A stretch of 8,376 nt of DNA from CAZWVM01 sp964637705 (lineage in GTDB: Bacteria; UBA8481), in NCBI GenBank assembly GCA_964637705.1, contig CAZWVM010000160.1:1-8376 (forward strand), in the 5' to 3' direction. The notes under the pieces were generated by a model. The model worked only from the letters and a program-made list of their open reading frames with translations. It was not told where the DNA came from and ran no database searches. A program made the position numbers and the translations under genes. Below, piece after piece: positions 1-6,121 of the stretch; position 1 is the stretch's first letter, and every line of letters begins with the position of its first letter.

Positions 1-443
1 AATTTCGGCGTCTCCTCGGATCCGTAAATCTTGGCCAATTCGACCGCCTCGTCAATGACTATCTCGGCCGGCAGGACCTCGCCGAAGGGATCCGGGCTCG
101 TGAGTTCGAAAATCGCGAGACGCAGGATTGTCTTCTCCAGGAGACCGATCCGGTGAAAGGCCCAGTTCGAACCCGCGGACTGGATGGCCTCGTCGAGCCG
201 ATCACGCTCGCGCATCGCGCCGGCGACGAGATGCCGGATGAAGGTCCGCTCGTCCTTGTGGACGACCGGGCCGTCCGCGAAGCGACCGATGAAACCCAAT
301 CCCTTCTCCTCCTCGCCGGGCTCTCCCAGGGTCAGCAGGAACCTCTCGAGCTCGGCGTCCGGATCCGCGTCGAAATCCTCCGCGCGGTACGACGCGGAGA
401 AGAGCAGCATCAGGGCCGCGCGACGAGCCTCATGCCTCAGCAC
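1..443 (-). CDS. nusB: Transcription antitermination factor NusB (partial, C-terminus off the window)
   Basis: NusB binds boxA RNA with S10 (NusE) and supports antitermination of rRNA operons in the cytoplasm. The visible 147 codons read as NusB: an N-terminal helix with EARRAALMLLF (residues 5-15), FIRHLVAGAMRERDRLDEAI (68-87), NW at 93-94, the LLEKTILRLAIFEL helix (101-114) and the C-terminal family signature IVIDEAVELAKIYGSEETPK (128-147). The frame runs off position 1, so the usual KFVNGVL end is missing only because of the window edge. The start is taken as GTG at 443, overlapping the end of ribH by 14 bases; only a weak CGGA lies upstream, so translation is probably coupled to ribH. The ATG at 433 is in another frame and stops after seven codons. 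Residues about 36-64 form a loop longer than in E. coli NusB. It is the last gene seen in the hemB-rib operon, and ribH-nusB adjacency is common in bacteria, which supports the call. Confidence 0.93.
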   Translation of the reverse strand, partial: MLRHEARRAALMLLFSASYRAEDFDADPDAELERFLLTLGEPGEEEKGLGFIGRFADGPVVHKDERTFIRHLVAGAMRERDRLDEAIQSAGSNWAFHRIGLLEKTILRLAIFELTSPDPFGEVLPAEIVIDEAVELAKIYGSEETPK

Positions 444-903
444 GTTGCATCCGTTCCGTCGCGGACAGGATTTGCAGGAGGGCCCGGGCGGCCTCGGCGC
501 CCTTGTTTCCCAGGGCTCCGCCCGCCCGGGCCGCGGCCTGGGCCGTGTCGTCGGTCGTGAGGACGCCAAAGGTCACCGGCCGGCCTTCCGAACAGAGCGC
601 GGCCAGGCCGTTCGCCACGGCCGTGCAGATGTACTCGAAGTGAGGAGTCTCGCCCCGGATCACCGCCCCCAGCGTCACGACGCCCTCGGCCCCGAGATCG
701 AAGGCCGCGGCGGCGGCCGCGACCAGTTCGAAGGAACCGGCGACGTCGACGACGGTCACGTCGGCGCAGCCGGCCGAACGCAGTTCGGAAATCGCCCCCT
801 CGAGCAGCCGCTCCGTGACGAACTCGTTGGTCCTCGAGACGATCACGGCGACGCGCGGCGGGCGGGACAGTTCCGTGGACAGGGAAAGACGACGCGTGTT
901 CAT
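430..903 (-). CDS. ribH: 6,7-dimethyl-8-ribityllumazine synthase (RibH)
   Basis: RibH condenses 5-amino-6-ribitylaminouracil with 3,4-dihydroxy-2-butanone 4-phosphate (made by the RibB half of the preceding gene) to give lumazine, the substrate of riboflavin synthase. From ATG at 903 the protein has 157 residues, the normal family length. Visible motifs are AGSFE (55-59), GAVIRGETPHFEY (79-91) with the catalytic-type His at 88, GVLTTDD (113-119) and GNKGAEAA (132-139). The frame is open further upstream to 996, but that extension is low-complexity and lies wholly inside ribBA; the ATG at 903 has a strong Shine-Dalgarno five bases upstream and forms an ATGA overlap with the ribBA stop, so it is preferred. 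It overlaps nusB at its 3' end. Bacterial RibH usually assembles as pentamers or 60-mer capsids; which form applies here is not visible. Confidence 0.97.
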   Translation of the reverse strand: MNTRRLSLSTELSRPPRVAVIVSRTNEFVTERLLEGAISELRSAGCADVTVVDVAGSFELVAAAAAAFDLGAEGVVTLGAVIRGETPHFEYICTAVANGLAALCSEGRPVTFGVLTTDDTAQAAARAGGALGNKGAEAARALLQILSATERMQRAEA

Positions 904-2150
904 GGATGCTCCTTCCGCTCGGCCAGGTCCTCGAGCAGGTGTCCCAGCTTCTCGCGCTTGGCCGCGAGGTATCTCCGGTTCTCGTCCCGCACGCACTCCT
1001 GGATCGGAACGCGCTCGACGACGGAAAGCCCGTAGCCTTCGAGGCCGATGATCTTGCGCGGGTTGTTCGTGACGAGGCGGATCCGCTTCACGCCAAGCCG
1101 AACCAGGATCTGGGCGCCGATGCCGTAGTCGCGCAAGTCGGCCTTGAAGCCCAGTTGCTCGTTCGCCTCGACCGTGTCGAGACCCTTTTCCTGCAGTTCA
1201 TACGCCTTGAGCTTCGCGTGCAGGCCGATCCCCCGACCCTCCTGGCGCATGTAGAGAAGAACGCCCCGGCCCTCGTTCTGGATCATCTCCATCGAGGTCT
1301 CGAGCTGGTCGCCGCAGTCGCAGCGGAAGGAGTGGAAGAGATCGCCGGTGAGGCATTCGGAGTGAACGCGGACGAGCACGGCTCCGCCGTCGGACACGTC
1401 GCCCTTCACGAGAGCGAGATGGATCTCCCTCGTCAGCGTCTCCTCGAAGGCCTTGAGCTGGAACTCGCCGACGCGGGTCGGGAGTTTCACGACCGCGATG
1501 GGCCGGATGAGTTCCTCGGTGCGGCGGCGATGCGCGATGAGGTCCCGGATCGTGGCGATCTTCAGGCCGTGCGCCTCGGCGAAGCGGCGGAGGTCCGGCA
1601 GGCGCGACATCGTGCCGTCCTCGTTCACGAGTTCGCAGAGAACGCCGACGGGGTGGAGACCGGCGAGGCGCGCGAGGTCGACGGCGGCCTCCGTGTGACC
1701 GGCGCGCTGCAGCACGCCGCCGGGACGCGCGCGCAGGGGGAAGATGTGGCCGGGGCGGGCGAGATCGGCGGGTTTCGTCGCCGGATCGGCGAGCGCGCGG
1801 ATCGTGGCGGCGCGGTCCTGGGCCGAGATGCCCGTCGTGACGCCCCGGGCGAGATCGACGCTGTCCGTGAAGGCCGTGCGGAACGACTCCTCGTTCCGCT
1901 CCACCATCAGGGGCAGGTGCAGGGCGTCGCAACGTTCCGCCGGCATCGAGACGCAGATGACGCCCGAGGTATGCCGCACGAAGAAGGCGATCTTCTCCGG
2001 CGTCGCGAACTCCGCGGCCATGACGAGGTCTCCCTCGTTCTCGCGCTGCTCGTCGTCGACGACGATGAGGATCCGGCCCTGCCGGATCTCCTCGATCGCG
2101 CCGTCGCTGTCGACGAAGAGAGGGGCGGGAGCGGAGGATGACGAGGTCAC
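900..2150 (-). CDS. ribBA: Bifunctional 3,4-dihydroxy-2-butanone 4-phosphate synthase / GTP cyclohydrolase II (RibBA)
   Basis: This 416-residue protein carries both entry reactions of riboflavin synthesis: RibB turns ribulose 5-phosphate into dihydroxybutanone phosphate, and RibA opens GTP to the pyrimidine precursor. The RibB half is about residues 13-205: the acidic metal-binding stretch DDEQRENEGDL (32-42), RHTSGVIC (59-66), GVTTGISAQDRA (103-114), PGHIFPLRA (133-141) and GHTEAAVDL (151-159). The RibA half is about 206-416: the zinc cysteines C266, C277 and C279 around SFRCDCGDQL, RQEGRGIGL (302-310) and TNNPRK (361-366). Both halves keep their signature residues, so both activities are likely. 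The start is GTG at 2150, three bases after the ribE stop, with AAGGA seven bases upstream (2158-2162). The 3' end overlaps ribH by ATGA. Fused RibBA is common across bacteria and plants. Confidence 0.97.
   Translation of the reverse strand: MTSSSSAPAPLFVDSDGAIEEIRQGRILIVVDDEQRENEGDLVMAAEFATPEKIAFFVRHTSGVICVSMPAERCDALHLPLMVERNEESFRTAFTDSVDLARGVTTGISAQDRAATIRALADPATKPADLARPGHIFPLRARPGGVLQRAGHTEAAVDLARLAGLHPVGVLCELVNEDGTMSRLPDLRRFAEAHGLKIATIRDLIAHRRRTEELIRPIAVVKLPTRVGEFQLKAFEETLTREIHLALVKGDVSDGGAVLVRVHSECLTGDLFHSFRCDCGDQLETSMEMIQNEGRGVLLYMRQEGRGIGLHAKLKAYELQEKGLDTVEANEQLGFKADLRDYGIGAQILVRLGVKRIRLVTNNPRKIIGLEGYGLSVVERVPIQECVRDENRRYLAAKREKLGHLLEDLAERKEHP
909..916 (-). promoter_or_regulatory. Shine-Dalgarno of ribH
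   Basis: On the minus strand this reads GGAAGGAG, five bases before ATG at 903. It decides the ribH start in favour of 903 over the longer open frame, and lies in the last codons of ribBA. Confidence 0.8.
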
Positions 2151-2153
2151 GGG

Positions 2154-2756
2154 TCAGTCCTTGATCATCATCTCGCGGAGGTACCGCGCGATGAGGTCGT
2201 ATTCGACGTTGACGCGCGAGCCGGGCGCGAGGAGCCCGAGGTTCGTGCGGGTAAGCGTCTCGGGGATGAGCGCGATCTCCACCAGGCCGCCGGCCGGCGA
2301 GCGCTCCCAGGAGGCGACGGTGAGAGAAACCCCGTTGAAGGAGATCGATCCCTTCTCGGCGACGAGCCCCTTGGCTTCGACGGCCAGGTCCACCGCGAGA
2401 ACCGCGAAATCGCCCTCGCGCCGAAGCGCCCGGACCGTTCCGACCGTGTCGACGTGGCCGGTCACGAAGTGGCCGCCCATCGTCCCGTTCACCCTGAGCG
2501 ACGACTCGAGGTTCACGGCCGTTCCCGGCCGGTAGGAGTCGGCGACGGTGCGCGCGAGGGTCTCGGGCGAGAGGTCGAAGCCGAGGCGGTTCCCGTCGCG
2601 CGAAATCACGGTGAGACAGCAGCCATCGACGGCGACGGAGGCGCCGTGGACGCATTCCGGCGCGATCAGCGGGGCCTCGATGACGAAACGGACGCCGCCG
2701 GGGATCGCGCCGCGCTCGGCGACGCGCCCGGTCTCAAGAACGATGCCGGTGAACAC
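2154..2756 (-). CDS. ribE: Riboflavin synthase alpha chain (RibE)
   Basis: RibE dismutates two molecules of lumazine into riboflavin and aminopyrimidinedione, the last step of the pathway. The 200-residue length and the internal repeat of two lumazine-binding barrels fit the family. Barrel 1 opens with MFTGIV and has GCCLTV (45-50) and GGHFVTGHVD (94-103); barrel 2 has NGVSLTV (141-147), LIPETLTRTNLG (163-174) and NVEYD (183-187). The GTG start at 2756 lies inside the end of hemB (23-base overlap) and has AAGGAAGGA ten bases upstream. It is followed after three bases by ribBA. The family name RibE is used as in Bacillus; the same protein is called RibC in E. coli naming. Confidence 0.96.
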   Translation of the reverse strand: MFTGIVLETGRVAERGAIPGGVRFVIEAPLIAPECVHGASVAVDGCCLTVISRDGNRLGFDLSPETLARTVADSYRPGTAVNLESSLRVNGTMGGHFVTGHVDTVGTVRALRREGDFAVLAVDLAVEAKGLVAEKGSISFNGVSLTVASWERSPAGGLVEIALIPETLTRTNLGLLAPGSRVNVEYDLIARYLREMMIKD

Positions 2757-3747
2757 GTGGGAGGAGTCCTTCCTTGAGGAGTTCGCGGCAGAAATACGTG
2801 ATGATCATGTCCGCCCCGGCGCGGCGGATGGAGAGCAGGCTCTCGAGGATCGCTCCGGGCGCGAGCCAGCCCTTTTCCACCGCGGCCTTCAGCATGCTGT
2901 ATTCGCCCGAGACGCTGTAGGCCGCGACCGGGACATCGACGGCCTCGCGGGCGGAGCGGATCACGTCGAGGTAGGCGAGCGCGGGCTTGACCATGACGAT
3001 GTCCGCGCCCTCTTGGACGTCGAGCCGGATCTCGCGCACGGCCTCGCGGGCGTTCGACGGATCCATCTGATAGGTCCGGCGATCGCCCTTCGACGGCGGA
3101 CTCTCCGCGGCGTCCCGGAAGGGGCCGTAGAAATGGGAGGCGTATTTCGCGCTGTAGCCCATGATGGCGGTTTCGGCGCGGCCCGCCGCGTCGAGAGCGG
3201 AGCGAAGCGCGCCGACGACGCCGTCCATCATCCCCGAGGGCGCGACGACGTCGGCCCCGGCCTCGGCATACGCGACCGCCGCGCGGGCGAGGAGTTCCAG
3301 CGCCGCGTCGTTCGCCACCGTGATCTCGCCCCGGGCGGTCTCGGTCAGGGGACCGCAGTGACCGTGATCGGTGTATTCACAGAGGCAGACGTCGGCCATG
3401 ACGACCAGTTCGGGGAACCGGGCGCGCAGTGCGCGGATCGCGGAGGGCACAGGCCCCTCGGGATCCCAGGCTCCGCTCCCCACGGCGTCCTTCCGGTCGG
3501 GAATGCCGAAGAGAAGGACGGAACGAAGCCCGGAGGATACGGGAGGCTCGAGATCGGCGAGCAGGCGATCGACGGAGAACTGGTGAATACCAGGCATGGA
3601 GGAGACAGGGCGCTCCACGTTCGCGCCGGAGCGCACGAAGCAGGGCATGACGAGGTCGTCGGCCGAGAGAAGAGTCTCGGCGCAGAGCGCGCGCAGGGGC
3701 GCCGACGAGCGAAGCCGGCGCGGCCGTTGTCTCAAAGAACCGTCCAC
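2734..3747 (-). CDS. hemB: Delta-aminolevulinic acid dehydratase / porphobilinogen synthase (HemB), zinc type
   Basis: HemB joins two 5-aminolevulinate molecules into porphobilinogen, the first common pyrrole of haem, sirohaem and cobalamin synthesis. The 337 residues cover the whole family. The metal site DVCLCEYTDHGHCG (119-132) has three cysteines (C121, C123, C131), the zinc-dependent version rather than the Asp-containing magnesium version. The two active-site lysines are K201 in GYSAKYASHFYGPF and K254 in MVKPALAYLD. PSNAREAVREI (230-240) and AAYSVSGEYSM (275-285) are also typical. The GTG at 3747 places the usual RPRRLR motif at residues 8-13, as expected; no Shine-Dalgarno precedes it, and a promoter-like site ends six bases before it, so a leaderless mRNA is likely. 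It heads the operon hemB-ribE-ribBA-ribH-nusB. Confidence 0.96.
   Translation of the reverse strand: MDGSLRQRPRRLRSSAPLRALCAETLLSADDLVMPCFVRSGANVERPVSSMPGIHQFSVDRLLADLEPPVSSGLRSVLLFGIPDRKDAVGSGAWDPEGPVPSAIRALRARFPELVVMADVCLCEYTDHGHCGPLTETARGEITVANDAALELLARAAVAYAEAGADVVAPSGMMDGVVGALRSALDAAGRAETAIMGYSAKYASHFYGPFRDAAESPPSKGDRRTYQMDPSNAREAVREIRLDVQEGADIVMVKPALAYLDVIRSAREAVDVPVAAYSVSGEYSMLKAAVEKGWLAPGAILESLLSIRRAGADMIITYFCRELLKEGLLPRVHRHRS
2767..2775 (-). promoter_or_regulatory. Shine-Dalgarno of ribE inside the hemB 3' end
   Basis: The minus strand reads AAGGAAGGA, ten bases before the GTG at 2756. It is embedded in hemB codons and supports the 23-base hemB/ribE overlap being real. Confidence 0.65.
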
Positions 3748-3753
3748 GGGGAC

Positions 3754-3782
3754 AGGATATGGACCGGACGCCCGGGTGTAAA
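3754..3782 (-). promoter_or_regulatory. Predicted sigma70-like promoter of the hemB-rib-nusB operon
   Basis: Reading the minus strand, TTTACA (3782-3777) is followed by 17 bases and TATCCT (3759-3754): 5 of 6 and 4 of 6 consensus matches with ideal spacing. Only six bases separate the -10 box from the hemB GTG, so the predicted transcription start falls at or next to the start codon. The match is seen directly; activity is inferred. Confidence 0.65.
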
Positions 3783-3783
3783 G

Positions 3784-3825
3784 GGCGGGAGGGGCTAGGC
3801 GGGCCCTCCGCCGCGCGGCCGCGCG
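3784..3825. other. GC-rich palindromes between the divergent hemB and kinase promoters
   Basis: Two symmetric elements lie between the two -35 boxes. One is a hairpin-like pair, GGCGGGAGGG (3784-3793) against CCCTCCGCC (3804-3812), pairing with one bulged G. The other is a perfect 14-base palindrome, CGCGCGGCCGCGCG, at 3812-3825. They could be operator sites for a shared regulator, but short G/C palindromes arise easily at this composition, so function is uncertain. Confidence 0.35.
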
Positions 3826-3843
3826 ACCCCGTTTCGCCCCGCG

Positions 3844-3872
3844 TTGACATGCGCGACCGCTCTCGCTAGCTT
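3844..3872 (+). promoter_or_regulatory. Predicted sigma70-like promoter of the kinase-adk operon
   Basis: A perfect TTGACA (3844-3849) is followed by 17 bases and TAGCTT (3867-3872), which keeps the TA and final T of the -10 consensus. Six bases separate it from the ATG at 3879, the same geometry as the hemB promoter on the other strand. A leaderless transcript is predicted. Confidence 0.7.
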
Positions 3873-3878
3873 TTCCCC

Positions 3879-5228
3879 ATGACAGCTTCCTCCTTCGATC
3901 ACATCGTCAAGAGGGACGGCTCGGTCGTCCCGTTCACACCCATCCGCATCACCAATGCCATCTACCGCGCGGCAATCGCCGTCGGAGGGCGCGACCGCGC
4001 CATGGCCGAGGTCCTGACCGGCAAGGTCATCGACCACGTGAAGAACGTCGTCAGGCCCGAGAAGCCCACGGTGGAAATCTTCCAGGACGCCATCGAGAAG
4101 ATCCTCATCGAGAGCGGCCACGCCCGTACCGCCAAGGCCTTCATCCTCTACCGCGGCGAGCGGAACCGGAAGCGCGTGAACCGCGAGAAGGACTCCATCG
4201 GGCCGCGACAGGGCGAGAGCATTCCCTGGAAGAAGATCTGGCAGGTCCTGAACTGGGCGATCGACCACCGCGTCGCGACGGTGGGTCAGTTGAACGAGCG
4301 GATCGCCGAGGGGTCGTATTTCGATCTCATCAAGGAGAGCGAGGAGGCCTACCAGCTCGACATCGCGCGCGCCGCCGACGCGATCCTCAAGCGCCGCGAC
4401 GAGGTGAAATTCGTCATCGTCGCCGGTCCGTCCTCCTCCGGAAAAACCACCACCACCATCAAGATCGCCGAGCATTTGAAGAACGAGGGTTTCGAGTTCG
4501 TCCCCTACCACGTCGACAACTACTTCTTCAACCTCGAGGACCACCCGAAGGACGAGTTCGGGGACTACGACTACGAGACGCCCGAGGCCATCGACCTTGC
4601 GCTCCTGAACGGGCACTTGAACGAGATCTTCGAGGGAAAGGAGGTCCACCCTCCCTTCTTCAACTTCAAGAGCGGCAAGCGGGAGGGAACGTCGCACCCG
4701 ATCCAGCTGAAGCCCGGCCAGATCCTCCTCATCGACACGCTCCACGGGCTCTACGACCGGATGACGGAGGGGATTCCGCCCTCGTCGAAGTTCAAGCTCT
4801 ACATCGAGACCTTGCTGCAGATGAGGGGACCCGACGGCAACTATCTCCGCTGGACCGATCTCCGCCTCATGCGGCGCATGACGCGCGACCGCGAAAACCG
4901 GAACGTGACGCCGCGGCAGACGCTCGATCACTGGCACTACGTCCGCCGCTCCGAGCTGCGCTACATCATTCCCTACGTCACCACCGTGGACTACGTGGTG
5001 AACGGCGCCCTGCCCTACGAACTCCCCCTCTGGGCGGCCCGGCTGAAGGAGCAGTTCGAGACCTGGGTGAAGGAGATCCCGGAAGACACTCCGAAGCCGG
5101 ACAGCCTGAACCGGGCGCGCCGCGTCCACAACATGCTCTCCGCGATCACGCCCTGGACGGACGAGACGATCATCCCTCCGAAGGCCCTCATGCGCGAGTT
5201 CATCGGCGGATCGGACTACAAGTACTGA
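3879..5228 (+). CDS. ATP-cone domain fused to a uridine/nucleoside-kinase-family P-loop kinase
   Basis: The protein has 449 residues in two recognisable parts. Residues about 6-97 are an ATP-cone, the nucleotide-sensing domain of NrdR and class I/III ribonucleotide reductases: VKRDGSVVPF (10-19), ITNAIYRAA (24-32), EIFQDAIEKIL (66-76) and AKAFILYRGER (85-95). Residues about 175-449 are a kinase of the phosphoribulokinase/uridine kinase superfamily: Walker A GPSSSGKTT (183-191), HVDNYF with D213, PPFFNFKSGKREG (258-270), IDTLHGLYD (285-293), TDLRLMRRMTRD (326-337) and the ending IPPKALMREFIGGSDYKY. These motifs match the longer nucleoside kinases of the Thermotoga TM0751 type, which carry TGS and tRNA-synthetase-like domains where this one has the ATP-cone. 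Residues 101-165 are an unassigned linker. A (d)ATP-gated nucleoside kinase is the likely role; the substrate is not certain (an ATP-cone also occurs in archaeal 2-phosphoglycerate kinase). ATG at 3879 has no Shine-Dalgarno and sits six bases from a promoter; adk follows with a 1-base overlap. Confidence 0.85.
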   Translation: MTASSFDHIVKRDGSVVPFTPIRITNAIYRAAIAVGGRDRAMAEVLTGKVIDHVKNVVRPEKPTVEIFQDAIEKILIESGHARTAKAFILYRGERNRKRVNREKDSIGPRQGESIPWKKIWQVLNWAIDHRVATVGQLNERIAEGSYFDLIKESEEAYQLDIARAADAILKRRDEVKFVIVAGPSSSGKTTTTIKIAEHLKNEGFEFVPYHVDNYFFNLEDHPKDEFGDYDYETPEAIDLALLNGHLNEIFEGKEVHPPFFNFKSGKREGTSHPIQLKPGQILLIDTLHGLYDRMTEGIPPSSKFKLYIETLLQMRGPDGNYLRWTDLRLMRRMTRDRENRNVTPRQTLDHWHYVRRSELRYIIPYVTTVDYVVNGALPYELPLWAARLKEQFETWVKEIPEDTPKPDSLNRARRVHNMLSAITPWTDETIIPPKALMREFIGGSDYKY

Positions 5229-5911
5229 TGCCCGCGCTCCCGCCGCCCCGCCGGCTCATCCTCCTCGGCCCCCCCGGCTCGGGCAAGGGCACCCAGGCTC
5301 GCTGGCTCGGCAAGGAACTGCGGATTCCGCACATCTCGACCGGGCTCATCTTCCGCGAGGCGATGCAACTGGGCACGGAACTGGGGCGCGTGGCGAAGTC
5401 CTTCACCGACGGGGGAAACCTCGTCCCGGACGAGATCGTCTTCGGGATCGCGGCCGAGCGCCTGGGGCGCGCGGACTGCGCCGAGCGGGGATTTCTTCTC
5501 GACGGGTTTCCCCGCACGATCCCCCAGGCCGACGCCCTCGGCGCCTGGCTCGCCGAACGCACGCTCAAGCTCGATGCCGTGATCGAACTGGAGGTGCCGG
5601 AAGCGCATCTCGTCGAGCGCCTCTCCGGGCGCATCCTCTGCACCGGCTGCGGCAAGGACTACAACTCCATCTTCCGCCACCCGCGCACGGAAGGGCTCTG
5701 CGACTACTGCGGCCAGCCCCTCGCGCGGCGCGCCGACGACGAGCCGGAGGCGGTGCGCAACCGCCTGAAGGTCGACGCGGCCAAGACCCGGCCGCTCCAC
5801 GACTACTACGAGAAGAAGGGGTTGCTCGCGGTCATCCCGGGCGTGGGATCGATCGAAGAGATCTTCCGCCGGATCCTCGCGTTCCTGGGGCACGAGGCAG
5901 CCGCGGACTGA
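5228..5911 (+). CDS. adk: Adenylate kinase with four-cysteine (zinc) LID
   Basis: Adenylate kinase equilibrates ATP + AMP with 2 ADP and sets cellular energy charge. The 227 residues fit the long, LID-containing class. The P-loop is GPPGSGKGT (14-22); FLLDGFPRT (89-97) carries the conserved Asp and Arg of the active site; the LID has C138-x2-C141 and C158-x2-C161, the zinc-binding arrangement; ADDEPEAVRNRL (169-180) supplies LID and core arginines. The usual TGD motif of the AMP site reads STGL (37-40), so the near-invariant Asp is Leu40. The ATG at 5228 shares a base with the kinase stop (TGATG) and has no strong Shine-Dalgarno, so it is translationally coupled. This is not the common secY-adk-map setting; the partner is an ATP-cone kinase. 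Confidence 0.94.
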   Translation: MPALPPPRRLILLGPPGSGKGTQARWLGKELRIPHISTGLIFREAMQLGTELGRVAKSFTDGGNLVPDEIVFGIAAERLGRADCAERGFLLDGFPRTIPQADALGAWLAERTLKLDAVIELEVPEAHLVERLSGRILCTGCGKDYNSIFRHPRTEGLCDYCGQPLARRADDEPEAVRNRLKVDAAKTRPLHDYYEKKGLLAVIPGVGSIEEIFRRILAFLGHEAAAD

Positions 5912-5941
5912 AGGCTCGCGCCGACTCAGGGGCGTGATTTC

Positions 5942-6102
5942 ACCACCGAGACACGGGGCCACGGAGAAAACCGAAGAGAGTGTCCAAACGGAAATTGGAA
6001 AAGAGACTTCCTGATCGAGATGTTTTCCGGAGGCCGCCGCTCTACGAATGCGAATTCAATCCAGGATTCGGATTCGACTCCGTGTCTCAGTGGCTCCGTG
6101 GT
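5942..6102. repeat. Imperfect inverted repeat built from 8-base units, between convergent adk and hpt
   Basis: The left arm (5942-5966) and the right arm (6078-6102) match as inverted copies in 20 of 25 positions. Each arm is three tandem 8-mers of consensus CCACNGAG: left CCACCGAG, ACACGGGG, CCACGGAG; right, read on the minus strand, CCACGGAG, CCACTGAG, ACACGGAG. The arms enclose 111 bases. From memory, CACCACAGAGRCACAGAG-like repeats recur between genes of many bacterial genomes, so this may be a decayed copy of a dispersed MITE-like repeat. I see no target-site duplication and no coding content. The 210-base gap 5912-6121 holds nothing else except the inner stem-loop. Confidence 0.6.
6045..6076. 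other. Stem-loop in the adk/hpt intergenic gap
   Basis: Arms CGAATGCGAATTC (6045-6057) and GGATTCGGATTCG (6064-6076) pair in 11 of 13 positions with a six-base loop. No T-run follows on either strand, so it is not a textbook intrinsic terminator. Its place between two converging genes makes a role in transcript ends possible; it may equally be part of the surrounding repeat. Confidence 0.45.
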
Positions 6103-6121
6103 TCGCCCCCCATCTCGATGA

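Noticed and set aside
904..996. Upstream extension of ribH (31 extra residues)
   Set aside because: It lies inside ribBA, is not RibH-like, and the strong Shine-Dalgarno with the ATGA overlap points to ATG 903.
906..2141. Long open frame of 411 codons on the plus strand opposite ribBA
   Set aside because: It mirrors ribBA, which has full family motifs; the product resembles no family and has the Arg/Asp/Glu-rich bias of antisense frames in GC-rich DNA.
1198..2655. 485-codon minus-strand frame crossing ribBA and ribE
   Set aside because: Arg-rich out-of-frame translation of two well-supported genes.
3748..3878. FMN riboswitch ahead of the hemB-rib operon
   Set aside because: The hemB promoter abuts the start codon, leaving no leader, and I do not see the conserved RFN segments in this gap.
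3795..5129. 444-codon open frame on the minus strand opposite the ATP-cone kinase gene
   Set aside because: Shadow frame in phase with the codon bias of the real gene; the Leu/Val/Asp-rich product has no recognisable domain.
5912..6121. Small gene or RNA gene in the adk-hpt gap
   Set aside because: The only open frame there (from 6048) runs into hpt antisense; no tRNA or other known RNA fold is seen; the gap is explained by the repeat and stem-loop.
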